NCBI RefSeq assembly: GCF_042686175.1
Contig: NZ_JBHUOR010000084.1
Span: forward strand, 1-6,536
Source: Kurthia populi
GTDB taxonomy: Bacteria > Bacillota > Bacilli > Bacillales_A > Planococcaceae
Reading direction: 5' to 3'
Length of the DNA stretch: 6,536 nt
A program made the position numbers and the translations under genes. Positions 1 through 6,323 of this stretch are shown one piece after another. The notes under the pieces are model-generated. The model saw nothing but the letters and a program-made list of their open reading frames with translations, had not been told where the DNA came from and searched no databases. How positions within the stretch are numbered: the first letter of the stretch is position 1; each line of letters starts with the position of its first letter.

Positions 1-102
1 CCCCCTGTTGATTTTGGTGTAGGAACTTTAATTATACAGGCTCATATTGAATGGGTCTTTTTTTATTTATTTTGAGTGGTGCACTTAATATTACAATTCG
101 TC
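1..102. repeat. Left copy of a perfect 102-bp inverted repeat, probably the end of an insertion sequence
   Basis: Every base from 1 to 102 matches the reverse complement of 6535 down to 6434, and the match stops abruptly at 103. The inner edge reads, toward the outside, GACGAATTGTAATATTAAG, followed by GTGCACC. The copy contains an intrinsic terminator (39-64) directed into the window, as expected downstream of a transposase gene lying outside the window. No transposase is visible: the longest open stretch, frame 1, runs only 24 codons to a stop at 73-75. I infer the end of an insertion sequence whose body lies to the left. The AATATTACAATTC-like tip recalls IS30-type ends, but I cannot confirm a family. 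The alternative is an assembly or foldback artefact. Confidence 0.8.
39..64 (+). terminator. Intrinsic terminator inside the left repeat
   Basis: GGCTCAT (39-45) pairs with ATGGGTC (51-57) in seven base pairs, two of them G-U, around the loop ATTGA, and seven T residues follow (58-64). Read on the plus strand this is a compact rho-independent terminator. It would stop transcripts entering from the left, presumably those of a transposase outside the window. It gives little termination for ileS, which runs the other way and meets no T run after the hairpin. Confidence 0.6.
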
Positions 103-116
103 GTAAAGATAAAAAA

Positions 117-2897
117 TTATTTTGCTTCTAAATCAACGTCTGCAAAGTTTTCTTCCACAACGCTTGCACAGCGTTCGCAAAGGTCTGGATGTTTTTCGTT
201 GTGACCAACTGTTTCATCAATTGTCCAGCAACGTGCACATTTTTCGCCTTCAGCTTTAACAACCGCTACGGCTACAGTTTCTGTTTTCACACATTCTTCT
301 GTTGCGTTTGCAAGGTCATCTAACACAAATTCAGATACAATCATCATTTGTGCGAAATCGATTGATGCATCAGAAAGAACAGCTTTTGTTGCTGCATCTG
401 CGTAAACGGTTGCTTTTGCTTCTAATGATTTACCGATAACTTTTGCTGTACGTGCTTCTTCTAATGATTTTAGAACTACATCACGAACAGCCATGATTTT
501 TGTCCATTTTTCAGTTAATGCAGCGAAGTTTTCTTTTTCAACAGCATCTGGCATATCTGTTAATTGTACAGATTCCTCTGTTGTCCAAGCCATATAACCA
601 AACATTTCATCCGCTGTGTGAGGAATGATTGGTGCAAGTAATTTCACTAATGCATTTAATGTATCGTACATAACGGATTGCATTGCACGACGCGCGTGGC
701 TATTTGGTGCTTCTACATAGACAACATCTTTCGCAATGTCTAAGTAGAATGAGCTTAGTTCTGTTGCGATAAAGTTGTTTACTGCTTTATAAACTGTTGC
801 GAATTCATATGAATCATATGCTACGCGCACTGTTTTGATTAATTTTTGAAGTTCCATATACATGTATTGGTCTACTTCACGTAAATCTTCGTATGCAACA
901 TAGTCTGTTTCTGCATTGAAATCTTCTAAGTTACCATGAACAAATTTTAAAGTGTTACGTACTTTACGGTACATTTCAGAAACTTGTTTTAACATATCCA
1001 TTGAGATACGAACATCTGCAGTATAGTCTACTGAAGCTACCCACATACGTAAGATATCTGCACCGTATTGTTGCATGATTTTCGCTGGTGCGATGATGTT
1101 ACCAAGTGATTTCGACATTTTACGGCCATCGCCATCTAATACGAAACCATGTGATAATAAGCCTTTGTATGGTGCATAGCCATTAACCGCTACTGATGTG
1201 ATTAATGATGAGTTGAACCAACCACGGTATTGGTCAGAACCTTCTAAGTAAAGGTCTGCAGGGTAGCTCATACCACGTTCAGCTAATACACCTTGGTGAG
1301 AAGAACCTGAGTCGAACCATACGTCCATAATGTCGTTTTCTTTAGAGAATTCGCCATTTGGAGAGCCTGCATGTGTAAATCCTTCAGGAAGTAATTCTTT
1401 AGCTGTTTTTTGGAACCAGATATTTGAACCGTGTTCACGGAATAATTGTTGTACGTGCGCGATTGTTTCTTCTGTAATGATTTCTTCGCCGTTTTCAGCG
1501 TAGAATACAGGGATTGGAACACCCCATGCACGTTGACGAGAGATACACCAGTCACCACGGTCACGAATCATATTGAATAGACGTGTTTCGCCCCATTCAG
1601 GTGTGAAGTTCGTGTCGCGAATTGCTTGTAATAATTCTGGACGGAATGAATCAATTGATGCAAACCATTGTGGTGTTGCACGGAAGATAACTGGTTTTTT
1701 CGTACGCCAATCATGTGGGTATGAGTGTTCGAAGAATGTTAGGCTTAGTAATGCGCCAAGTTCTTCTAATTTTTCACAGATTGGTTTATTTGCTTTGTCA
1801 TAAAATTGACCAGCGAATTCGCCAGCAGCTTCTGTTAATACACCACGGTTATCTACAACTGAAAGGATTTCTAAGCCGTAACGTTTCCCAACTTGGTAAT
1901 CATCCTCACCATGTCCAGGTGCTGTGTGTACGCAGCCGGTACCAGCTTCAAGTGTTACGTGATCGCCAAGCATCACAAGAGATGTACGATCGAATAATGG
2001 GTGTTTTGCTGTGATGTTTTCTAATTCCGCACCGTTGATTTCACGGTCGATTTGTACATCTTCCCAGCCGATTTTTTCTGCTACTGAATTTAGTAAATCT
2101 TTTGCAACAACGAATTTGCGATCGTTTACTTTTACTACAACATATGTGAATTCAGGATTTACAGAAATACCCAAGTTCGCTGGTAATGTCCAAGGCGTTG
2201 TTGTCCAGATAACGATTTCTTCGTCATTATTTAAAACACCTTTACCATCTTCTACTTTAAATGCTACGAAGATTGATGGCGATTTGATGTCTTTGTATTC
2301 AATTTCTGCTTCTGCTAATGCAGATTCAGAAGATGGAGACCAATAAACTGGTTTTAATCCTTTGTAGATATAGCCTTTTTTCGCCATATCGCCGAATACG
2401 CCAATTTGACGTGCTTCAAATTCTGGACGTAATGTGATGTATGGGTTTTCCCAGTCACCGCGTACGCCGATACGTTTGAATTGTTCACGTTGGTTACTAA
2501 CTTGCTCTAATGCATAATCTTTACAAAGTTCGCGGAATTCTGCGATCGACATTTTTTTACGGTCATGTCCTTTATTTGTTAATGCTTGTTCAATTGGTAG
2601 ACCATGTGTATCCCAACCCGGAACATATGGTACATAGTAGCCTGTCATTGAACGATGGCGGTTAATCATATCTTTTAATACTTTGTTCAATGCGTGACCC
2701 ATGTGGATATCACCATTTGCATACGGAGGTCCATCATGTAACACAAATGGTGTACGGTCTTTTGTACGTTCAAGCACTTTCGCATTGATATCCATTTCTG
2801 CCCATTTCTCTTGCATTTTTGGTTCCATATTTGGTAAGTTTCCGCGCATTGGGAAATCTGTTTTCGGCATTAATAACGTTTTTTTGTATTCAGCCAT
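117..2897 (-). CDS. ileS: Isoleucyl-tRNA synthetase (IleS1 type)
   Basis: This cytoplasmic class I synthetase charges tRNA-Ile with isoleucine using ATP. The product is 926 residues, close to the roughly 920 of B. subtilis IleS. The HIGH motif is HMGH at 65-68, within PPYANGDIHMGH. The CP1 editing region, which hydrolyses mischarged Val-tRNA, shows WTTTPWTLPAN at 231-241 and GTGCVHTAPGHG at 319-330. KMSKS is at 593-597, an anticodon-binding helical domain follows, and a C-terminal zinc ribbon has C887, C890, C907 and C910. The zinc ribbon and overall layout fit the housekeeping IleS1 class rather than mupirocin-resistant IleS2. I chose the ATG at 2895-2897 (MAEYKKTLLMPKTDF) because AGGAGG lies 8 bases upstream. 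The frame stays open 16 codons further, to 2945, but that part is the terminator of the T-box leader. The TAA stop (117-119) is only 14 bases from the left repeat, and ileS has no terminator of its own in between. Confidence 0.98.
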   Translation of the reverse strand: MAEYKKTLLMPKTDFPMRGNLPNMEPKMQEKWAEMDINAKVLERTKDRTPFVLHDGPPYANGDIHMGHALNKVLKDMINRHRSMTGYYVPYVPGWDTHGLPIEQALTNKGHDRKKMSIAEFRELCKDYALEQVSNQREQFKRIGVRGDWENPYITLRPEFEARQIGVFGDMAKKGYIYKGLKPVYWSPSSESALAEAEIEYKDIKSPSIFVAFKVEDGKGVLNNDEEIVIWTTTPWTLPANLGISVNPEFTYVVVKVNDRKFVVAKDLLNSVAEKIGWEDVQIDREINGAELENITAKHPLFDRTSLVMLGDHVTLEAGTGCVHTAPGHGEDDYQVGKRYGLEILSVVDNRGVLTEAAGEFAGQFYDKANKPICEKLEELGALLSLTFFEHSYPHDWRTKKPVIFRATPQWFASIDSFRPELLQAIRDTNFTPEWGETRLFNMIRDRGDWCISRQRAWGVPIPVFYAENGEEIITEETIAHVQQLFREHGSNIWFQKTAKELLPEGFTHAGSPNGEFSKENDIMDVWFDSGSSHQGVLAERGMSYPADLYLEGSDQYRGWFNSSLITSVAVNGYAPYKGLLSHGFVLDGDGRKMSKSLGNIIAPAKIMQQYGADILRMWVASVDYTADVRISMDMLKQVSEMYRKVRNTLKFVHGNLEDFNAETDYVAYEDLREVDQYMYMELQKLIKTVRVAYDSYEFATVYKAVNNFIATELSSFYLDIAKDVVYVEAPNSHARRAMQSVMYDTLNALVKLLAPIIPHTADEMFGYMAWTTEESVQLTDMPDAVEKENFAALTEKWTKIMAVRDVVLKSLEEARTAKVIGKSLEAKATVYADAATKAVLSDASIDFAQMMIVSEFVLDDLANATEECVKTETVAVAVVKAEGEKCARCWTIDETVGHNEKHPDLCERCASVVEENFADVDLEAK

Positions 2898-2905
2898 TCG
2901 TAATT

Positions 2906-2911
2906 CCTCCT
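2906..2911 (-). promoter_or_regulatory. ileS ribosome binding site, decides the start
   Basis: A perfect AGGAGG sits 8 bases before the ATG at 2897. It lies inside the open frame that extends upstream, so the longer reading beginning MGRGVFLW cannot be the real start. Confidence 0.9.
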
Positions 2912-2925
2912 CAAAATTAATCCAT

Positions 2926-2960
2926 AAAAAAACTCCTCGCCCCAAACAAGGGACGAGGAG
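2926..2960 (-). terminator. T-box regulated terminator of the ileS leader
   Basis: CTCCTCG (from 2960 to 2954) pairs with CGAGGAG (2939 to 2933). After one mismatch, CCC pairs with GGG around a six-base loop, and seven T residues follow (2932 to 2926). The CCCT on the 5' arm (2952 to 2949) can instead pair with AGGG of the T-box sequence (2983 to 2980) to form the antiterminator. It is also the first clear terminator after divIVA, so divIVA transcripts would stop or read through here too. Confidence 0.92.
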
Positions 2961-3073
2961 AAGTTAACTCGCGGTACCACCCTAATTGCATAGTTAGACC
3001 ATGCCACTTAAGAACACCTTAACGCGGTGGTAACGAGACGGCTTACTAAAGTTCAGCAATCTAGCTCAAGAGT

Positions 3074-3076
3074 GAT
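3074..3076 (-). promoter_or_regulatory. Specifier codon ATC of the T-box
   Basis: The triplet ATC lies on the 3' side of the internal loop in Stem I, between two helices that fold well (AGAG/CTCT and ACTTTAT/ATAAGGT). It matches isoleucine, the amino acid of the downstream gene. Confidence 0.85.
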
Positions 3077-3179
3077 CTTCAACCTTATCTGTACCGTTCG
3101 AGCTCTCACCATCCTCGAATCGCTATACTGCAGCATAAAGTTTACTGTCTCTATCAGTGCTTTTCATTCATATGTTGCA

Positions 3180-3208
3180 ATTATAGAAAATTGCGACCAG
3201 AACGTCAA
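3180..3208 (-). promoter_or_regulatory. Sigma-A promoter for the ileS leader
   Basis: The -35 TTGACG (3208-3203) and -10 TATAAT (3185-3180) are separated by exactly 17 bases, very near the consensus. The -35 begins four bases after the divIVA stop codon. Transcription should start near 3174, just before Stem I of the T-box. Confidence 0.88.
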
Positions 3209-3212
3209 GCGG

Positions 3213-3734
3213 TTATTCTTCGTCTGGTAATTCAATCGCTTCGACATTATCGACATCAGGCACTTTAATTTCATATTCCATTAAGTGATCCCAGTCTTCT
3301 GACTCGATTAAATCCAGTTGTGCTTCCACAATCATTTTGAAACGATTACGGAATACTTTTGAATGTTTTTTCAGTTCTTCGATTTCAAGTGCCACTGTAC
3401 GTGCTTTCGCTAATGCTTCATTAACGATACGGTCTGCGTTTTTTTCAGCCTCTTTCACGATTAGTTTTGCTTCTTTTTGTGAATTGCGACGGACTTCTTC
3501 TGCCGCCTCTTGTGCGACAATAATTGATTTTTGAAGTGTATCCTCTAGTGAGCTATAATGGCCTAACTGATCATGCGCTGATGCAAGACGGGCTTCTAGC
3601 TCACTTTTTTCTTTTAACACAAGATCCATATCTTTCATTACTTGTTCCATAAATTCATTAACCTGGTCCTCGTTGTATCCACGGAATGAGCGGTCAAATT
3701 CTTTATTATGTATATCAAGTGGTGATAACGGCAT
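3213..3734 (-). CDS. divIVA: Cell-division initiation / polar scaffold protein DivIVA
   Basis: DivIVA is a peripheral membrane coiled-coil protein that gathers at negatively curved membrane, at septa and poles, and recruits partners such as the Min system and, in sporulating species, chromosome-anchoring factors. The 173-residue product starts MPLSPLDIHNKEF and has the conserved membrane-binding residues F17 and R18 in FRGY. Two coiled-coil segments follow, at about 26-60 and 70-135, the second including NSQKEAKLIVKEAEKNADRI, nearly identical to B. subtilis. WDHLMEYE at about 149-156 matches the conserved C-terminal region, and a short acidic tail follows. AAAGGAGA lies 6 bases before the ATG. 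It follows ylmH after an 89-base gap with a possible promoter, and the ileS promoter abuts its stop. Confidence 0.97.
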   Translation of the reverse strand: MPLSPLDIHNKEFDRSFRGYNEDQVNEFMEQVMKDMDLVLKEKSELEARLASAHDQLGHYSSLEDTLQKSIIVAQEAAEEVRRNSQKEAKLIVKEAEKNADRIVNEALAKARTVALEIEELKKHSKVFRNRFKMIVEAQLDLIESEDWDHLMEYEIKVPDVDNVEAIELPDEE

Positions 3735-3773
3735 ACTATCTCTCCTTTTATCTGCAAGTTCAACTTATTCATT

Positions 3774-3802
3774 ATTATACCGTTCTTTTGACAGAACTTC
3801 AT
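3774..3802 (-). promoter_or_regulatory. Possible divIVA promoter
   Basis: A perfect -10 TATAAT (3779-3774) stands 39 bases before the divIVA start. At a 17-base spacing the -35 is only ATGAAG (3802-3797), matching TTGACA at three positions. divIVA is known to have its own promoter in B. subtilis, which supports the reading, but the weak -35 keeps it uncertain. Confidence 0.4.
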
Positions 3803-3823
3803 CTGTAAAACGGCAAAACAAAG

Positions 3824-4615
3824 TTATTTCCGTTCCATTTTACCAATTTTTAGGCGTAGTTTTTCTTTCTTTGTGCGACCTTCTATCGATTCAATAAATA
3901 AACGACCGACACCACGAATCGAAATTAAATCTGCCTCATGTAATTCAAAGGACGTTTGTTCACGCACTGCATAGTTTACTTTCACTTTGCCAGACTCAAT
4001 ATATAACGCGGCTTTTTGACGTGAAATGGCTGGATAGCTTGAGGCAATGACTGTATCAAGGCGGAGTGATGAAGCCGTGATTACGGACTCCTGCCATTCT
4101 TCTGTTGCAGGAAGTAGTGTTGTTGAGAAATCTACTTCTTGCACAGTCACCTTGCTTTTCGCGATTGATGTTAAATTGGCACGTACATAGTCTGCTACCT
4201 CGCGTGCTACAACAAACTGCACAATGTCCGTCCCCACTCTTATATCCCCGAATTTTGCGCGTTCTAACCCTAAGCTAAGTAATGCGCCTAGAACATCAGG
4301 ATGTTTTAGTTGCACAAATTTAGATGGATAGCGTACAGAAAGCATCGCAAACTGAAACTCATCTGCCACTGGCTCCACATAGCTCGGGTATATTAATGCA
4401 CGCTGACGCTCTGAATAATCACTAAAGCCACCATGAAACGCTACTTGTGTTTCGCCATTTATACCAATAAGAGATTGTACAATCGTTCGCTGACGTGGAT
4501 CTAAAAAAGGTGTTGTTTTTGGCGCATAAAAATCTTCCACTTGACGCTTCCATTCAAGCACTTGCTCAATAAACTCATGCTCATCGGGTCTAAAATGTTG
4601 TAGTAGATGATCCAT
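3824..4615 (-). CDS. ylmH: S4-domain RNA-binding protein YlmH
   Basis: YlmH carries a C-terminal S4 RNA-binding domain. In B. subtilis it has been linked to ribosome-associated quality control, acting on stalled 50S subunits like the small S4 protein RqcP. The product is 263 residues, close to the B. subtilis length of about 257. The N-terminal part has HFRPDEHEFIEQVLEWK (7-23) and FLDPRQR (37-43), characteristic of the family. The S4 domain spans about 183-245 (RLDTVIASSYPAISRQKA, then GKVKVNY), with a basic tail rich in K and R. I chose the ATG at 4613-4615 (MDHLLQHF), with AAGGAAG just upstream. A longer TTG start at 4639 would put the ribosome binding site inside the gene and is unlikely. 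The gene lies between yggT and divIVA as in Bacillus, but a strong terminator sits directly in front of it. Confidence 0.95.
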   Translation of the reverse strand: MDHLLQHFRPDEHEFIEQVLEWKRQVEDFYAPKTTPFLDPRQRTIVQSLIGINGETQVAFHGGFSDYSERQRALIYPSYVEPVADEFQFAMLSVRYPSKFVQLKHPDVLGALLSLGLERAKFGDIRVGTDIVQFVVAREVADYVRANLTSIAKSKVTVQEVDFSTTLLPATEEWQESVITASSLRLDTVIASSYPAISRQKAALYIESGKVKVNYAVREQTSFELHEADLISIRGVGRLFIESIEGRTKKEKLRLKIGKMERK

Positions 4616-4620
4616 TTTTT

Positions 4621-4628
4621 CTTCCTTT
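4621..4628 (-). promoter_or_regulatory. ylmH ribosome binding site, decides the start
   Basis: AAAGGAAG lies five bases before the ATG at 4615. It overlaps the reading beginning at TTG 4639, arguing against that longer start. Only two bases separate it from the T run of the preceding terminator. Confidence 0.8.
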
Positions 4629-4630
4629 CT

Positions 4631-4666
4631 AAAAAACAAAAACTCCTTACGCCAATGCGCGAGGAG
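4631..4666 (-). terminator. Intrinsic terminator between yggT and ylmH
   Basis: CTCCT (4666-4662) pairs with AGGAG (4647-4643). Inside it, after one mismatch and a G-T pair, CGC pairs with GCG around a short ATTG loop. The T tract TTTTTGTTTTTT follows (4642-4631). This would end the ylmE-sepF-yggT transcript. It reaches to within two bases of the ylmH ribosome binding site, so ylmH has no room for a promoter after it. Confidence 0.85.
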
Positions 4667-4699
4667 CCTTATTTAGTACATAATGATAGACTGACTAGT

Positions 4700-4951
4700 T
4701 TATAAAATATAGCTCAACACACGGTATAAGCCTATTTGAATAAAGTTCAATGCTAATAACGCAATAATTGGTGAAATATCAATCATACCAATCGGTGGAA
4801 TAATCTTACGGAAAATCGATAAATACGGTTCTACGATTTTCGATAAAATTTCACCAAACTTTGATTCTTGTAACCCTGGAAGCCAGCTCATTAAAATGTA
4901 AATAATAATGGCGAATGAATAAACTTGAAATGCTAAAGCAATAATATTCAT
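4700..4951 (-). CDS. ylmG: YggT-family membrane protein YlmG
   Basis: This is a small integral membrane protein of the YggT family, encoded beside sepF in most Firmicutes and cyanobacteria. Its molecular role is poorly understood, but the family is tied to membrane and division (or plastid division) functions. The 83-residue product has a first membrane segment at about 3-22, the conserved SWLP at 22-25, the amphipathic middle EPYLSIFRKIIPPIGMIDIS (41-60) and a second membrane segment at about 58-78. These motifs match B. subtilis YlmG almost word for word. It begins 29 bases after the sepF stop. The AAGGAG site is unusually far from the ATG (14 bases), and none of the in-frame codons between them is a usable start. 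Confidence 0.93.
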   Translation of the reverse strand: MNIIALAFQVYSFAIIIYILMSWLPGLQESKFGEILSKIVEPYLSIFRKIIPPIGMIDISPIIALLALNFIQIGLYRVLSYIL

Positions 4952-4965
4952 GCGTGTACTTTTCT

Positions 4966-4971
4966 CTCCTT
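4966..4971 (-). promoter_or_regulatory. yggT ribosome binding site with long spacing
   Basis: AAGGAG is separated from the ATG at 4951 by 14 bases, against a usual 7-9. The intervening in-frame codons are GAG, AAA, AGT, ACA and CGC, none able to start translation. Coupling to sepF, whose stop is 9 bases before this site, may help. Confidence 0.6.
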
Positions 4972-4980
4972 AGTGGTAGC

Positions 4981-5556
4981 CTAGTACTTATCTTCTTCGT
5001 AATAGTATTCTGAAATCGCACCATCGATTTCAACATTATCTGGCGTACATAAGAAAATATCGATACCAATTTTTTTTATTTCACCGTCTAGTGCGAATAC
5101 TGTACCACTTAGAAAATCAATAATACGCTTCCCATTTTCTTTGTCAATACGTTGTAAATTAACAACCGCAGATTTTTTATTGCGAATGCAATCCGCAATA
5201 TTTTGCGCTTCTGAATACATACGAGGCTCAAATAAATTGACCTTTGTTGTACGATTCATGCTCACGACATTATTAGCTTTTTTTTCCACAACTTGCATTT
5301 GTGCTACTTGTTGAGGTGGTAGATTTGATGCTACTTGCTGTGTTTTACGTTGTACAGGCTGTTGCACCTTACGTGGTGTTGCCATTTGTTGAGGTACAGG
5401 CTGCTGTTTTAGCTGCTGTACTTGTTGTGGACGCTGTTGCTGCTGTGGTTGTTGCTGTTGTGGTCTTGCTTGTTGTTTCGGCTGTGCTACTTCTTCTTCA
5501 TCAAATTCATCATCGCGATTATCTAAATAGAAAAAGTCTTTTAAAAAGTTTTTCAT
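4981..5556 (-). CDS. sepF: Cell-division protein SepF with glutamine-rich linker
   Basis: SepF binds the C-terminal tail of FtsZ, forms rings or arcs on the membrane and shapes the septum together with FtsA. Residues 1-11 (MKNFLKDFFYL) form the expected amphipathic membrane-targeting helix, followed by an acidic stretch. Residues 25-88 are a linker with 28 glutamines in 64 positions, mixed with proline, arginine and lysine. The globular SepF domain runs from about 95 to 181 (NNVVSMN, FEPRMYSEAQNIAD, VVNLQRID, RIIDFLSGTVFA, DIFLCTPDNV), with G151 matching the glycine of the dimer interface. A tyrosine- and acid-rich tail (EYYYEEDKY) ends the protein. At 191 residues it is about 40 longer than B. 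subtilis SepF, mainly because of the linker. AGGAGG lies 8 bases before the ATG and only one base past the ylmE stop, so translation is probably coupled. Confidence 0.96.
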   Translation of the reverse strand: MKNFLKDFFYLDNRDDEFDEEEVAQPKQQARPQQQQPQQQQRPQQVQQLKQQPVPQQMATPRKVQQPVQRKTQQVASNLPPQQVAQMQVVEKKANNVVSMNRTTKVNLFEPRMYSEAQNIADCIRNKKSAVVNLQRIDKENGKRIIDFLSGTVFALDGEIKKIGIDIFLCTPDNVEIDGAISEYYYEEDKY

Positions 5557-5571
5557 TGCGGAATCCTCCTA

Positions 5572-6249
5572 TCAGTCGAGTCCAACTAAAGCTGTACCAA
5601 TACGAACGTATGTAGATCCCTCTTCGACGGCGATTGCATAGTCGTGTGACATGCCCATCGACAATTCGGTGCAAGGCGCATGCTCATATTGTTTTGCAGC
5701 GAGTGATAATTGAAGCTCTTTTAGTCCTTTAAATGTATTTCGAATGATTGTGTCGTCTTCTGTATTCGGCGCCATTGTCATTAAACCGACAACGCGAATA
5801 TGGTCATATGCTTTCAGTTGTTCAATAAAAGGCTCAACTTCTTGTACCGCTAAGCCATGCTTAGAATCTTCGCCCGATACGTTTACTTGGACGAAGCAAT
5901 TTACTGTTTTGGTTGCACGTTTATTAATTTCTTCCGCTAAACTTAATCGATCTAATGAATGGATGAAATCAACAGTATCTAATACTTTACGTACTTTACG
6001 TGTCTGTAATGAGCCAATATAATGCCAAACTGCACCATCTGTAATGGTTTCTTGCTTTTCAAGTAATGGTTCAGGGCGATTTTCACCTAGATGATGAATC
6101 CCTGCCGCAAGTGCTTCCTCGGCACGCGCTGTTGTGACTTGTTTTGTAACCGCAATAATCGTTACTTCTTCAGGATTGCGCCCTACTTTCGCGCAAGCTG
6201 CATCGATATTTTGTTGTATACGTTGTAAGTTATCAATAATTCGTGTCAT
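5572..6249 (-). CDS. ylmE: Pyridoxal phosphate homeostasis protein (YggS/PLPBP family)
   Basis: This cytoplasmic protein binds pyridoxal 5'-phosphate and buffers the vitamin B6 pool. No enzyme activity is established for the family. The 225-residue product forms a single alanine-racemase-like barrel. K36 in IIAVTKQ is the expected Schiff-base lysine. Other family signatures are GENR (55-58), WHYIGSLQTRKV (75-86), MGMSHD (198-203), GST (211-213) and VRIG (215-218), which hold the phosphate group. The gene is complete and of normal length. The start at 6249 (MTRIIDNLQ) agrees with relatives, but the ribosome binding site is weak (AAAGCTGGGAT). In Bacillus, ylmD lies immediately upstream. Here there are instead 184 bases of AT-rich sequence and then the right-hand repeat. 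Confidence 0.95.
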   Translation of the reverse strand: MTRIIDNLQRIQQNIDAACAKVGRNPEEVTIIAVTKQVTTARAEEALAAGIHHLGENRPEPLLEKQETITDGAVWHYIGSLQTRKVRKVLDTVDFIHSLDRLSLAEEINKRATKTVNCFVQVNVSGEDSKHGLAVQEVEPFIEQLKAYDHIRVVGLMTMAPNTEDDTIIRNTFKGLKELQLSLAAKQYEHAPCTELSMGMSHDYAIAVEEGSTYVRIGTALVGLD

Positions 6250-6294
6250 GATTAATCCCAGCTTTTCAAGTTACTTGTTTATCATATTATTTTC

Positions 6295-6323
6295 ATTTTA
6301 TCAAGCACAGCCATATTAATCAA
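6295..6323 (-). promoter_or_regulatory. Candidate sigma-A promoter for ylmE-sepF-yggT
   Basis: TTGATT (6323-6318) and TAAAAT (6300-6295) are 17 bases apart, matching four and five of six consensus positions. Transcription would start near 6288, leaving an untranslated leader of about 40 bases before ylmE. It would let the cluster be expressed independently of whatever lies beyond the right-hand repeat. This rests on pattern matching only. Confidence 0.45.

Larger units (their letters stand above)
2926..3174 (-). ncRNA. T-box leader of ileS, isoleucine (ATC) specifier
   Basis: This leader riboswitch senses uncharged tRNA-Ile in the nascent mRNA and fills most of the 315-base gap between divIVA and ileS. 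The conserved T-box AGGGTGGTACCGCG lies at 2983-2970. In Stem I, AGAG pairs with CTCT below the specifier loop and ACTTTAT pairs with ATAAGGT above it. The 3' side of the loop reads GAAG-ATC-A, putting the specifier ATC (Ile) at 3076-3074, followed by the usual purine. The distal helix TTCGAG/CTCGAA closes the loop GATGGTGAGAG. A Stem III-like hairpin (TTAAG/CTTAA, with CCAC/GTGG below it) and a short GCAT/ATGC hairpin precede the T-box. When tRNA-Ile is uncharged, its CCA end should stabilise the antiterminator and allow ileS transcription. The 5' end is set from the promoter and is approximate. Confidence 0.95.

Noticed and set aside
2898..2945. N-terminal extension of ileS beginning MGRGVFLWINF
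   Set aside because: It is read through the T-box terminator hairpin and T run, and a perfect AGGAGG inside it serves the ATG at 2897.
3782..3797. Inverted repeat GTTCT-N6-AGAAC in the divIVA promoter spacer, a possible operator
   Set aside because: It has only five-base arms, matches no operator I know and is common by chance in AT-rich DNA.
3805..3840. Hairpin AACGG/CCGTT overlapping the ylmH stop as a terminator
   Set aside because: The stem is short with a long loop, and only four T residues follow it.
4616..4639. Longer ylmH start at TTG 4639
   Set aside because: It covers the ribosome binding site of the ATG at 4615, and relatives begin near MDHLLQHF.
4851..5069. Minus-strand 72-residue ORF overlapping sepF and yggT
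   Set aside because: It lies out of frame over two well-supported genes and has no family resemblance.
5385..5480. CTG/TTG repeat tract as a CRISPR or satellite array
   Set aside because: The periodicity is three bases and is fully explained by glutamine codons of sepF; there are no spacers or direct repeats of CRISPR length.
5301..5615. Plus-strand 104-residue ORF rich in valine and alanine
   Set aside because: It is the antisense shadow of the CAA/CAG-rich sepF linker, without a convincing ribosome binding site.
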